Of a stretch of DNA of 64,000 bases, positions 54,405 to 62,300 are shown piece after piece. Position numbers and translations under genes: made by a program. Source of the stretch: Chitinophaga sp. (GTDB lineage: Bacteria > Bacteroidota > Bacteroidia > Chitinophagales > Chitinophagaceae); contig NZ_JAFAIX010000003.1 in the NCBI RefSeq assembly GCF_019236475.1, forward strand, positions 310,001-374,000, given 5' to 3'. The notes below the pieces were generated by a model. The model searched no databases. It saw only the letters and a program-made list of their open reading frames with translations, and had not been told where the DNA came from. Each line of letters starts with the position of its first letter. Position 1 is the first letter of the stretch.

Positions 54405-54977
54405 CTACAAGAATGGAATCGACTTACCGGCTGCCTGCAGAAATTCTCGGATATTATTCAGTGCTGCGCTCAATGTATTTTTCACATAGCTCTGTGATAA
54501 GTGCAGTTTATCCGCAATTTCCTGGGTTTTAAGCCCTTGTTCGCGGCTCATGAGGTATATTTTGCGGCGTTGTGGTGGCAGATGATCTACTGCTTCTTTA
54601 ATGAGGGTAAGCGTTTCCCTACTAGCCACTAGCTCCTCTACCTGATTGACGGCAGCTTCCGGCAAGGAATCAGGGAGGGCAGTAGTCATTCGGGCGGCCG
54701 CCTGTTTATGGAACCAGGTAAAACATTCATTACTGGCTACACGCATGATCCAGGCTTTGGGGTTTTCGATGCCAGGTAATTTATCTCGACTGATCCAGAT
54801 ACGTATGAAAGTTTCCTGGATTACTTCTTCTACGCTCTCCGGGTCTCTTATCACCTTCCGCACATACGGAGTAAGCCAAGGAAGCACTGCAAAGAACAAT
54901 TGCCTGAATGCCTCTTCACTACCCTCTGATATGTTGACAAGTATCGTTGTGTCAATATGAAACCTGTTGCTGTCCAA
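54405..54977 (-). CDS. ECF RNA polymerase sigma factor
   Basis: 190 residues: region 2 (about 20-85, VEEVIQETFIRIWISRDKLP) and region 4 (about 125-180, LPPQRRKIYLMSREQGLKTQ followed by the helix-turn-helix EIADKLHLSQSYVKNTL). No ATG is in frame upstream, so TTG at 54977 is the best start, about 12 residues before the conserved part; an unusual start that may hold expression low. It is expected to drive the SusC/SusD operon. Confidence 0.93.
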   Translation of the reverse strand: MDSNRFHIDTTILVNISEGSEEAFRQLFFAVLPWLTPYVRKVIRDPESVEEVIQETFIRIWISRDKLPGIENPKAWIMRVASNECFTWFHKQAAARMTTALPDSLPEAAVNQVEELVASRETLTLIKEAVDHLPPQRRKIYLMSREQGLKTQEIADKLHLSQSYVKNTLSAALNNIREFLQAAGKSIPFL

Positions 54978-55029
54978 TATTCCGCTGTTAGTCTGGTGTA
55001 AATGTAAAAAATAACAGGCTGTATCAAAA

Positions 55030-55112
55030 ATATAAGAAAATGGCGTGACGTCTGCGACGTCACGCCATTTTCTTATATCCTGTCGCCCCGGTCCACTGGG
55101 CCAGGGCGACAG
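55030..55112 (-). repeat. Double-hairpin repeat (REP-like), copy E
   Basis: Hairpin 1: arms 55030-55052 and 55056-55078, 23 bp perfect, loop TGC. Hairpin 2: 55080-55112, CTGTCGCCC...GTCC-ACT-GGGC...GGGCGACAG. It lies 16 bp beyond the stop of the GMC gene. The lead-in CTGTATCAAAA is shared with copy C. Confidence 0.88.
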
Positions 55113-55128
55113 GCAGTAGATTTCCGGA

Positions 55129-56826
55129 CTAAATATTTCCTTTCTTCAGCTCTGATACCGCATGATCACAGGCTCTTGCCGTGAGTGCCATATAGGTGAT
55201 GCTTGGATTTACACATGAAGAGGAAGCCATGCAGGCGCCATCTGTGATAAAGACGTTCTTAGCAGCATGCACCTGGTTGAAACCATTCAGTACAGAGGTT
55301 TTAGGATCACGTCCCATGCGTGCAGTACCCATTTCGTGGATACAGTGGCCTGGAGGAGGTGCACCGTCATAACCATGTACGTTTTTCAATCCTGCGCGTT
55401 CGAGCATTTCGATGGCTGATTGCTGCATATCCTTACGCATGGCGAGTTCGTTCTCTTTGAATTCGCAGTCGATATCCAATGTAGGCAATCCGTTTACATC
55501 TTTCTTCTCCTTATTCAAGGTTACCTTATTTTCGAAATAAGGTAGATGCTCACCCCAAGAACCAATACCCATACCCCATTTTCCAGGAATGGTTTGTGAT
55601 TCTTTCAGGGCTACGCCGATGCCTTCGTTGCTTACGCCGCGACCTCTGCCAGCGCCACCTTGGTAACCAAATCCACGTACATAATCTTTACGCATCGTTC
55701 CTGCGTTGACGTTACGAAAACGTGGAATATAGATTCCATTGGGCCTACGGCCAGCACTGGTATATTGATCTTCAAAACCGTCGAATTCTCCGCCAGCACC
55801 CACTCCGAAGTGGTGGTCCATCAGGTTATGGCCCAGTTGTCCGCTATCATTACCGAATCCATTAGGGAAACGATCCGATACAGAATTGAGCATAATCCAA
55901 GTGGTACCTAAAGTAGAACCATTCAGGAAGACGATATTAGCGTAATATTCTACGGTTTGTTTGGTATGTGCATCCATTACACGTACGCCGGTGGCTTTGG
56001 CAGTATCCTTATCGTACAGGACTTCCAGTACTATAGAATCCGGGCGCAGTGTGAGATTGCCGGTAGCTGCGGCCGCTGGCAACGTTACGCCATTACTGCT
56101 GAAATAGCCGGTATAAGGGCATCCGCGAGCACAGAGGTTTCTGTACTGGCAAGGTCCCCGACCATTATGTTTCTCTGTAACATGTGCTACACGACCGATC
56201 GTGATGATACGGTCTTTGTATTGTTCTTTAATTCTGGCTGCTACATGTTTTTCCAGACAGTTCATTTCCATGGCCTGCATGAAGATACCATCTGGAAGTT
56301 GTGGGAGGCCTTCTGCTTGTCCACTCACCCCAATGTATCGTTCTACATACTCATACCAAGGAGCAATGTCTTTATAACGGATCGGCCAATCTACGCCATG
56401 ACCATCTTTCGCATTGGCTTCGAAATCGAGATCACTCCAGCGGTACACCTGACGGCCCCACATGAGCGAGCGGCCACCTACATGATATCCGCGCAGCCAG
56501 TTGAACGGCTTTACTTCATTGTAGGGGTTTTCTTTGTCATTCACCCAAAACTGCTGGGTAGCTTCATCGAAGGCATAGCAGCGACTTTGAATAGGGTGTT
56601 GCTCTCGCATTTCGTTGGTATGCCGCAACCGGTGAGGGAACTCCCAAGGGTCCTTCATGGCGGTGGTATAATCCTTAATATGCTCTACATTACGACCTCT
56701 TTCCAATACGAGTGTTTTCAGGCCTTTCTCGCACAATTCCTTGGCAGCCCATCCCCCACTAATACCCGAACCCACCACGATGGCATCGTAAGTGTTTTCT
56801 TTGGTCGCTTTTATGTTTAGGTTCAT
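55129..56826 (-). CDS. GMC flavoprotein dehydrogenase with 3Fe-4S-type motif (1)
   Basis: 565 residues. FAD site VVGSGISGGWAAKEL (near 16-30), GMC signatures RSLMWGRQVYRW and HEMGTARMG, and the C-terminal CVNPSITYMALTARA with the active-site Asn. CQYRNLCARGC (Cys226, 232, 236) has the CX5CX3C spacing that, to my recollection, holds the 3Fe-4S cluster in bacterial FAD-glucose dehydrogenase large subunits. It likely oxidises a sugar or polyol and passes electrons to the respiratory chain. Last in the operon with a paralogue (10 bp gap) and a small subunit. Confidence 0.9.
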   Translation of the reverse strand: MNLNIKATKENTYDAIVVGSGISGGWAAKELCEKGLKTLVLERGRNVEHIKDYTTAMKDPWEFPHRLRHTNEMREQHPIQSRCYAFDEATQQFWVNDKENPYNEVKPFNWLRGYHVGGRSLMWGRQVYRWSDLDFEANAKDGHGVDWPIRYKDIAPWYEYVERYIGVSGQAEGLPQLPDGIFMQAMEMNCLEKHVAARIKEQYKDRIITIGRVAHVTEKHNGRGPCQYRNLCARGCPYTGYFSSNGVTLPAAAATGNLTLRPDSIVLEVLYDKDTAKATGVRVMDAHTKQTVEYYANIVFLNGSTLGTTWIMLNSVSDRFPNGFGNDSGQLGHNLMDHHFGVGAGGEFDGFEDQYTSAGRRPNGIYIPRFRNVNAGTMRKDYVRGFGYQGGAGRGRGVSNEGIGVALKESQTIPGKWGMGIGSWGEHLPYFENKVTLNKEKKDVNGLPTLDIDCEFKENELAMRKDMQQSAIEMLERAGLKNVHGYDGAPPPGHCIHEMGTARMGRDPKTSVLNGFNQVHAAKNVFITDGACMASSSCVNPSITYMALTARACDHAVSELKKGNI

Positions 56827-56836
56827 ACTTACAATT

Positions 56837-58537
56837 TTAGAGGTTTCCTTTCTTCAGTTCTTTCACTGCATAATCTGCCGCACGTGCTGTCAGCGCCATG
56901 TAAGTGAGTGAAGGATTCACACAGGCGGCGGAAGTCATACAAGCGCCATCTGTAACGAATACGTTAGGCACCGCATGCATCTGGTTGTAACCATTGAGGA
57001 TGGAAGTTTTAGGATCACGACCCATACGAGCAGTACCCATTTCATGAATAGCCATACCCGGATAGGAACCATTATCGTATGTCTTCACATTCTTCATACC
57101 TGCTGCTTCCAACATTTCAGCCGCATCGTTCATCATATCTACGCGCATTTTTTTCTCATTTTCTTTGAATTCTACATCGAATTTGAGAACAGGCTGCCCC
57201 CATGCATCTTTCACGGAGGTATCCAGCGTTACCACGTTATCTTCATAAGGCAAGCATTCTCCGAAGCCTCCCAGTCCCATTGACCAGTTGCCGGGTTCCA
57301 CCAGTGAATCTTTAAAGTCCTTACCTACGCCGATTTCCGCAATCCCTTTACTCCACAATGCACCGCGGTTAGCGCCGCCTTGGTAGCCGAAGCCACGGAG
57401 ATAATCACGTTTATCGCTACCAACGTTGCGGTAACGTGGGATATAGATACCATTAGCACGGCGACCAAAAGTATATTTATCATCGTAGCCTTCTGCGGTA
57501 CCGGAAGCGCCTGTACGAAAATGGTGATCCATCAGGTATTTACCCAGTACGCCACTGTCGTTACCAAGGCCGTTAGGGAAACGGGTGGAAGTAGAATTCA
57601 TCAGCACGAAGGTGGTACCCAATGTAGAACCATTTACGAAAATGATTTTCGCATAGAATTCTATCATTTGCTTGGAGTGCTTGTCGATCACGCGCACACC
57701 GGTAGCTTTACCTTTCTTTTCATCGTAAATGATAGAATTTACGATAGAATCAGGACGGAGCGTCAGGTTACCAGTAGCGGTGGCTGCAGGCAGTGTAGAC
57801 GATTGCGTGCTGAAGTAAGCGCCGAAAGGACAACCACGACTACAGAGGTTACGGAATTGGCATTTTTCACGGCCAGGTAATGGTTCCGTAATATTGGCCA
57901 CACGTCCCATGGTCATGATACGACCTTTATACTTGGATTCGATGTTTTTTTTCACATCTAATTCCACGCAGTTCATTGGCATTGCCGGCATAAACTGGCC
58001 GTCTGGCAACTGTGGTAAGCCTTCGCGGGAACCGCTGATACCAGCGAATTTCTCTACATAATCATACCATGGCGCGATATCCTTATAACGGATAGGCCAG
58101 TCAACAGCGATGCCGTCTTTTAAGTTGGCTTCGAAATCGAGGTCACTCCAGCGGTATGACTGGCGGCCCCACATGATGGATTTACCACCCACGATATCCG
58201 GGCGGTACCAGTCAAATCTTTTTACTTCGTTATATGGACTCTGGGAGTCGTTGATCCAGAATTTTTCGTTGTGCTCAGAGTAAGGATAGTCGCGGCTCAG
58301 TTTAGGATGGGAATCCCTTTGTTCCTGGGTAATTTTTCCTCTGTGCGGGAATTCCCATGGATCTTTCATAGCGGTATCGTAATCCTTCACGTGTTCCAGT
58401 TGTTTACCACGATCCAGCATGAGCACTTTCAGACCTTTTTCGGTCAGTTCTTTGGCAGCCCAGCCACCACTTACACCGGAGCCTATGACAATCGCATCAT
58501 AGGTATTTTGTTCCTGCGCTTTAGTATTTAGATTCAT
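56837..58537 (-). CDS. GMC flavoprotein dehydrogenase with 3Fe-4S-type motif (2)
   Basis: 566 residues from ATG at 58537, chosen because the paralogue begins with the same MNLN; a TTG at 58546 is the alternative. FAD site IVIGSGVSGGWAAKEL, KSIMWGRQSYRW, HEMGTARMG and CVNPSLTYMALTARAA match the first copy. CQFRNLCSRGC (Cys226, 232, 236) is at identical positions. Clearly a tandem duplication followed by divergence, so different substrates or a heterodimer are possible. Confidence 0.9.
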   Translation of the reverse strand: MNLNTKAQEQNTYDAIVIGSGVSGGWAAKELTEKGLKVLMLDRGKQLEHVKDYDTAMKDPWEFPHRGKITQEQRDSHPKLSRDYPYSEHNEKFWINDSQSPYNEVKRFDWYRPDIVGGKSIMWGRQSYRWSDLDFEANLKDGIAVDWPIRYKDIAPWYDYVEKFAGISGSREGLPQLPDGQFMPAMPMNCVELDVKKNIESKYKGRIMTMGRVANITEPLPGREKCQFRNLCSRGCPFGAYFSTQSSTLPAATATGNLTLRPDSIVNSIIYDEKKGKATGVRVIDKHSKQMIEFYAKIIFVNGSTLGTTFVLMNSTSTRFPNGLGNDSGVLGKYLMDHHFRTGASGTAEGYDDKYTFGRRANGIYIPRYRNVGSDKRDYLRGFGYQGGANRGALWSKGIAEIGVGKDFKDSLVEPGNWSMGLGGFGECLPYEDNVVTLDTSVKDAWGQPVLKFDVEFKENEKKMRVDMMNDAAEMLEAAGMKNVKTYDNGSYPGMAIHEMGTARMGRDPKTSILNGYNQMHAVPNVFVTDGACMTSAACVNPSLTYMALTARAADYAVKELKKGNL

Positions 58538-58625
58538 TGTCGGCAAAGTTTAAGAGAACAAGAAAGCATCAGTAGTCTTATAGACGTTACTGATGGCATC
58601 AGTCATGATCAGATAGCGGCAGCAC

Positions 58626-59201
58626 TTAGGAAGCCCACGCTTTGTCGCCTTTTTTGTAAGGCACGCAGCCATCGTATTTACCTGGAACGGCTACATAACG
58701 CAGGGCTTTGGTAGCACCTGGTTCAGAAGTAAAGTAACCGAGTAGGGTAAGATCTTTCATGAACTGGAAATAATGGGTAGGATCCCCATCTTTCTTATTT
58801 TCACGTTTATTGTAGGCAACGCGTTCTTTATCGATTTCGGTGAGGATTTCGGCGCGTTGTTCCGGCATTAACTCGAGGAAATTGATTTTGAATTTCTTTT
58901 TACTCGCTTCATCAATTTTTTTCAGGCCATCGAGGAAGATGTCTTGATCTGCTTTTTTATAGCAGTCATTCATCATCGTGATGATGAATTCATCTACCTT
59001 ACCCGCTTTAGCGCCTGGGGTGTCGGTGGTTGGAATGATTGTTTCCGCGACTTCGGCCACCATGGTTTTCGTTTGTGGCGTGTGAAGATCATAGTTTTTC
59101 GGAGCGGAACTTGTGCAGCTTTCTAAGGCTGATAACGTGGAAGCGGAAATGGCAGTACCCAACAAAATCGCCACATTCCTAATTGCGTCTCTTCTATGCA
59201 T
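58626..59201 (-). CDS. Gluconate 2-dehydrogenase subunit 3 family protein
   Basis: 191 residues. MHRRDAIRN with two Arg followed by a hydrophobic run (AILLGTAISAS) is Tat-like, and SALESC could be a lipobox. The rest matches gluconate dehydrogenase small subunits: VAEVAETIIPTTDTPGAKAG, then helices and LTLLGYFTSEPGATKALRY. It is first in the operon (88 bp to the GMC gene). In related dehydrogenases this small subunit carries the large one across the membrane. Confidence 0.9.
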   Translation of the reverse strand: MHRRDAIRNVAILLGTAISASTLSALESCTSSAPKNYDLHTPQTKTMVAEVAETIIPTTDTPGAKAGKVDEFIITMMNDCYKKADQDIFLDGLKKIDEASKKKFKINFLELMPEQRAEILTEIDKERVAYNKRENKKDGDPTHYFQFMKDLTLLGYFTSEPGATKALRYVAVPGKYDGCVPYKKGDKAWAS

Positions 59202-59292
59202 AATAAGGATTTGATTTGACCGAACGGTAAGTTTAAAAAAAATAACCTAAAATCCAAATTAACATGGATGAACCGTTTTTCTGGTATAAAAA

Positions 59293-59325
59293 AGGCAAGG
59301 TCCCGCTATGAGCGGGACCTTGCCT
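59293..59325 (-). terminator. Terminator of the L,D-transpeptidase gene
   Basis: AGGCAAGGTCCCGCT and AGCGGGACCTTGCCT form a 15-bp perfect stem with loop ATG and a U run, 30 bp past the stop. Confidence 0.9.
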
Positions 59326-59355
59326 GAAAAGATTATATAGTATGGGAAGGCTATA

Positions 59356-60105
59356 CTACAAGGTATATCTTCCTTTGTCATCGATCATTACAACTGGCAG
59401 CTTATGATGTTTTTCGAAATAGTCATATGCATGGCGAAGGTTGGCCCAGAAAGGACGACTGATACTATCTGTCACCGGAACGGTGTTCAGATAGTCCACA
59501 GAGCGGCTATTGCCAAATTTAATCGGGAATACATGCACTGGTATGAAATCCTGACCAGCATTTTTAGCATTCACCGCCAGGATGTACACTTCATCGATGA
59601 ATTCATCGGTTAAAGGAATACAGCCTACCGTAATGCAATTGCCATGGATATAGATTTCGCTGCCTGGCTTTTTAGGATCGCTGAGAATGCGATCGGAAAA
59701 GTTCGGATAATTAATACCCAGGGAGAGATGGTAGTTGCTGTTTGGATTAAAGTCGTTGATATAATAAAATCCTTCCGGAACTTGGCGGTCGCCCTCGCGG
59801 CGTTTAGGCCCCATTCTTCCGGAGAGGGTGCATACCCGATATGATTTAAACAGGCGGAAAGTATCCTGAGGGTTATTCTTCACCCAGATCTCCATTTCGC
59901 TATCCAGTTTAAAGGAGCGTATGAAGATATATTTAGCAGGATAAGTCAGTCCTTTCTTTTCAAATTCTTTTTTTAACAATTCCTCTTTTTCTCGATAAGC
60001 CTCTCCGACTTTAGGATACATTTTCTGGTTTTCAAGAAAAGATTGCTGGGCAAAAACGGCGCCCCCTGCCAACAACATCAGTGCGAGTACTACAAGTCGC
60101 TTCAT
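59356..60105 (-). CDS. L,D-transpeptidase family protein (YafK-like)
   Basis: 249 residues with a signal peptide ending VFAQ (about 20). The catalytic core is YIHGNCITVGCIPLTDE: His in HGN and the nucleophile Cys in VGC, as in YafK/YkuD proteins acting on peptidoglycan or cleaving murein-bound lipoproteins. Periplasmic. It follows a 62-aa membrane protein by 23 bp. Confidence 0.88.
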   Translation of the reverse strand: MKRLVVLALMLLAGGAVFAQQSFLENQKMYPKVGEAYREKEELLKKEFEKKGLTYPAKYIFIRSFKLDSEMEIWVKNNPQDTFRLFKSYRVCTLSGRMGPKRREGDRQVPEGFYYINDFNPNSNYHLSLGINYPNFSDRILSDPKKPGSEIYIHGNCITVGCIPLTDEFIDEVYILAVNAKNAGQDFIPVHVFPIKFGNSRSVDYLNTVPVTDSISRPFWANLRHAYDYFEKHHKLPVVMIDDKGRYTL

Positions 60106-60128
60106 ACTATTTCAACAAAATTTTAAAG

Positions 60129-60317
60129 TTAGACCAGGTTTATATATGCCAGGAAAAATAAGAAAAAGGCCAAGACGCAATGTAATATTAGCGCCATTTT
60201 TTTACTCATGAATCTCAAAATATAGCTTTTGTGTCCTAAATAAATCAAAACGGCGGTGAATGCCTGAAAAATTCCACTCAACAAAAACAATATCCCGAAC
60301 AGCGTCTGTATACTCAT
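60129..60317 (-). CDS. Small two-helix membrane protein, 62 aa
   Basis: ATG at 60317 (a TTG two codons upstream is less likely). Two hydrophobic helices, about 5-27 (FGILFLLSGIFQAFTAVLIY) and 41-61 (ALILHCVLAFFLFFLAYINL), with a basic loop LGHKSYILRFMSKK between. Family not recognised. 23 bp before the L,D-transpeptidase gene, so probably cotranscribed. Confidence 0.65.
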   Translation of the reverse strand: MSIQTLFGILFLLSGIFQAFTAVLIYLGHKSYILRFMSKKMALILHCVLAFFLFFLAYINLV

Positions 60318-60375
60318 AACCAACGAAACAATTACAAATTATATTGTATGTAAAGTTAGGTTATTGTCCGGGTAC

Positions 60376-61188
60376 TTACAACCTCTTAAACTCCATTTTA
60401 ACAATTCCAGGATCTGCATCGGTGGTGTACGTCGCTTTCAGGGGGAATTTTCCACCAGTATATGAATACACGCAGGTACTGTTGACTGCCCTTGAAGAGT
60501 GGTTGCTGACAAGGGTTTCACCGATTACATTATGGGCAGAAAGATATGCTGGTTGGAGCTCCATCAACCATGCCAGCCCTTGCTGTTGCCTTGGATTTGA
60601 TTTGTTATCGTAACGGTAACTAATACTTGAAACCGCCACAAATTTGGAGTACCCTGGCTGTTTTCCATAGTTATCTTGGCGAACAATATTACCTTCTCCA
60701 TCCCAAGTAAACTGCTGATAGCCGCTGTTTTCCCAGGTATTACGGCCAGCTAATTTAGCAAAATGATATCTAACGGAAAGATGACCGCCATCACCATAGG
60801 CAAGAGAATCGTATGCATAAATAGCATTATCCCGGTAATAAGAGATACGCTGTACTTGGCCTGCAGCGGTATATTCCAGGCTGGTGTTCAGATCAGTAGC
60901 GGGAGACACGGAGTTCTCGGCTGTCATGGTCTTCACTAATCGACCATTTTCATAAACGGGTACTATTACTTCCTGGTATTCTCCACTCTCCCCTTTGTGT
61001 ACCTGAACAAGCCTGTTAATGGATTTGTCGGCGTTGTACTCTACGGTAGTCCGACTCCCACCTGCAATAATAGCATGCAGATAAGTAGGTTCTGGTTCTC
61101 CGGGAATGGTGGTGAATGCAGTGGTCAGGCCTAAACCTGCCAGCAAAAGGACATGGCTTACCCTTCGGGCAATGTGTGTGTTGTGCAT
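60376..61188 (-). CDS. Secreted hypothetical protein with YD-like repeats
   Basis: 270 residues from ATG at 61188, preferred over 61242 because it starts directly before the signal region (VLLLAGLGLTTAFTT). The body has strands of the type 'VEYNADKSINRL', 'LEYTAAGQVQRISYYRDN' and 'FTWDGEGNIVRQDNYGK', resembling YD/RHS repeats and secreted DUF4595-like Bacteroidota proteins. It ends KMEFKRL. Function unknown; alone and divergent from the metal transporter. Confidence 0.65.
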   Translation of the reverse strand: MHNTHIARRVSHVLLLAGLGLTTAFTTIPGEPEPTYLHAIIAGGSRTTVEYNADKSINRLVQVHKGESGEYQEVIVPVYENGRLVKTMTAENSVSPATDLNTSLEYTAAGQVQRISYYRDNAIYAYDSLAYGDGGHLSVRYHFAKLAGRNTWENSGYQQFTWDGEGNIVRQDNYGKQPGYSKFVAVSSISYRYDNKSNPRQQQGLAWLMELQPAYLSAHNVIGETLVSNHSSRAVNSTCVYSYTGGKFPLKATYTTDADPGIVKMEFKRL

Positions 61189-61442
61189 AGGTGCTACGTT
61201 TAGATTATATATTAATAAAAATAATAATTTGTAATTATTCAAACAAGAGGCTTGAATAAATTGGCCATAGGTGGTACAGCATTTACGAAAACCGGAGTCA
61301 TATGGATTTAAACAACATATTATTATTTCATTAATTTAATATTTGAAAGCAAAAAATCTCATAAGATATTAAACATCAATTCATTAAGACACATATCTCT
61401 CTAACGGTTACTGCAATATATTGGCAGGATCCCGAAGTACAC

Positions 61443-61509
61443 ATGCAATAAAATTGCATATTTGTTGCATTAATCTTTATTATTATTCCACATTGTCGGT
61501 TTACTTTTG
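61443..61509 (+). promoter_or_regulatory. Phased TTGCAT sites and -7 box before the transporter
   Basis: The 364-bp divergent gap 61189-61552 has no gene. ATGCAA (61443-61448), TTGCAT (61454-61459) and TTGCAT (61465-61470) are spaced 11 bp centre to centre, one helical turn. TACTTTTG (61502-61509) matches TAnnTTTG, 44 bp before the ATG. The hexamers could be an operator for a regulator, perhaps metal-responsive. Confidence 0.45.
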
Positions 61510-61552
61510 TGCAACATTTTCCTTGTTACCGTATTTCAAACAGTTTCATTTT

Positions 61553-62242
61553 ATGACACATCAGGAAAAACACTTCACAGGCTCTGAATTGCTACGGGAT
61601 ATCGTCATTGGCATGTCTGATGGTCTTACTGTTCCCTTTGCGCTGGCAGCAGGGCTTAGCGGCACCGTAAAGGACGTGAATCTTATCGTGATAGCCGGGC
61701 TAGCTGAAATTGCGGCAGGCTCTATTGCGATGGGACTCGGCGGATACCTTGCAGGTAAAACAGAACAGGACCATTACAACAGTGAGTTAAAAAGAGAATA
61801 CGAAGAAATAGAAAGCGTGCCGGAAAAAGAGAAGGAGGAAGTGGAATATTTTTTCGCTGAACTGGGATTGAGTCGCGAACTCCAACAGAAAGCCGCAGCA
61901 GAACTGATTACAGACAAAGACCGCTGGGCAGATTTCATGATGAAATATGAACTGGGACTGGAAAAGCCAGACGCCAGCAGGGCCACTAAAAGTGCGCTAA
62001 ATATTGGTGTTTCCTACATTGTAGGCGGCCTGATTCCGCTGATGCCTTACTTCTTCGCGAGTAGTGGACTACAAGGACTTAAAGTCTCCGCTATCATTAC
62101 CATCATCTGCCTGTTTGTTTTTGGCTACTTTAAAAGTCGCTTAACGGGCTTAAATCCAGTGATGGGTGGTATTCGTGTAGCCGTTATCGGTACTATTGCC
62201 GCTGGCTGTGCCTTTGGCATTGCCCGATTGATTGGAGGCTAA
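61553..62242 (+). CDS. VIT1/CCC1-family iron/manganese transporter
   Basis: 229 residues. Start at ATG 61553: the longer frame to 61421 lies upstream of the -7 box. Typical family start IVIGMSDGLTVPFALAAGLSG and GSIAMGLGGYLAGKTEQDHY, then a cytoplasmic Glu-rich helical metal-binding domain (about 65-125) and further helices (SYIVGGLIPLMPYFFASSGL). Moves Fe2+ or Mn2+ out of the cytoplasm or into storage. Single gene. Confidence 0.92.
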   Translation: MTHQEKHFTGSELLRDIVIGMSDGLTVPFALAAGLSGTVKDVNLIVIAGLAEIAAGSIAMGLGGYLAGKTEQDHYNSELKREYEEIESVPEKEKEEVEYFFAELGLSRELQQKAAAELITDKDRWADFMMKYELGLEKPDASRATKSALNIGVSYIVGGLIPLMPYFFASSGLQGLKVSAIITIICLFVFGYFKSRLTGLNPVMGGIRVAVIGTIAAGCAFGIARLIGG

Positions 62243-62257
62243 TTGAAACGATATAAA

Positions 62258-62294
62258 AAATGCCGGAATGCGTATTAAATGCATTTCGGCATTT
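62258..62294. terminator. Bidirectional terminator
   Basis: AAATGCCGGAATGC (62258-62271) pairs with GCATTTCGGCATTT (62281-62294), one wobble, A/T runs on both sides. Shared by the convergent transporter and hppD genes. Confidence 0.85.
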
Positions 62295-62300
62295 ATATTT

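Noticed and set aside
53705..54532. 275-codon frame on the plus strand
   Set aside because: Antisense to the fecR and sigma genes and spanning their gap; no domain.
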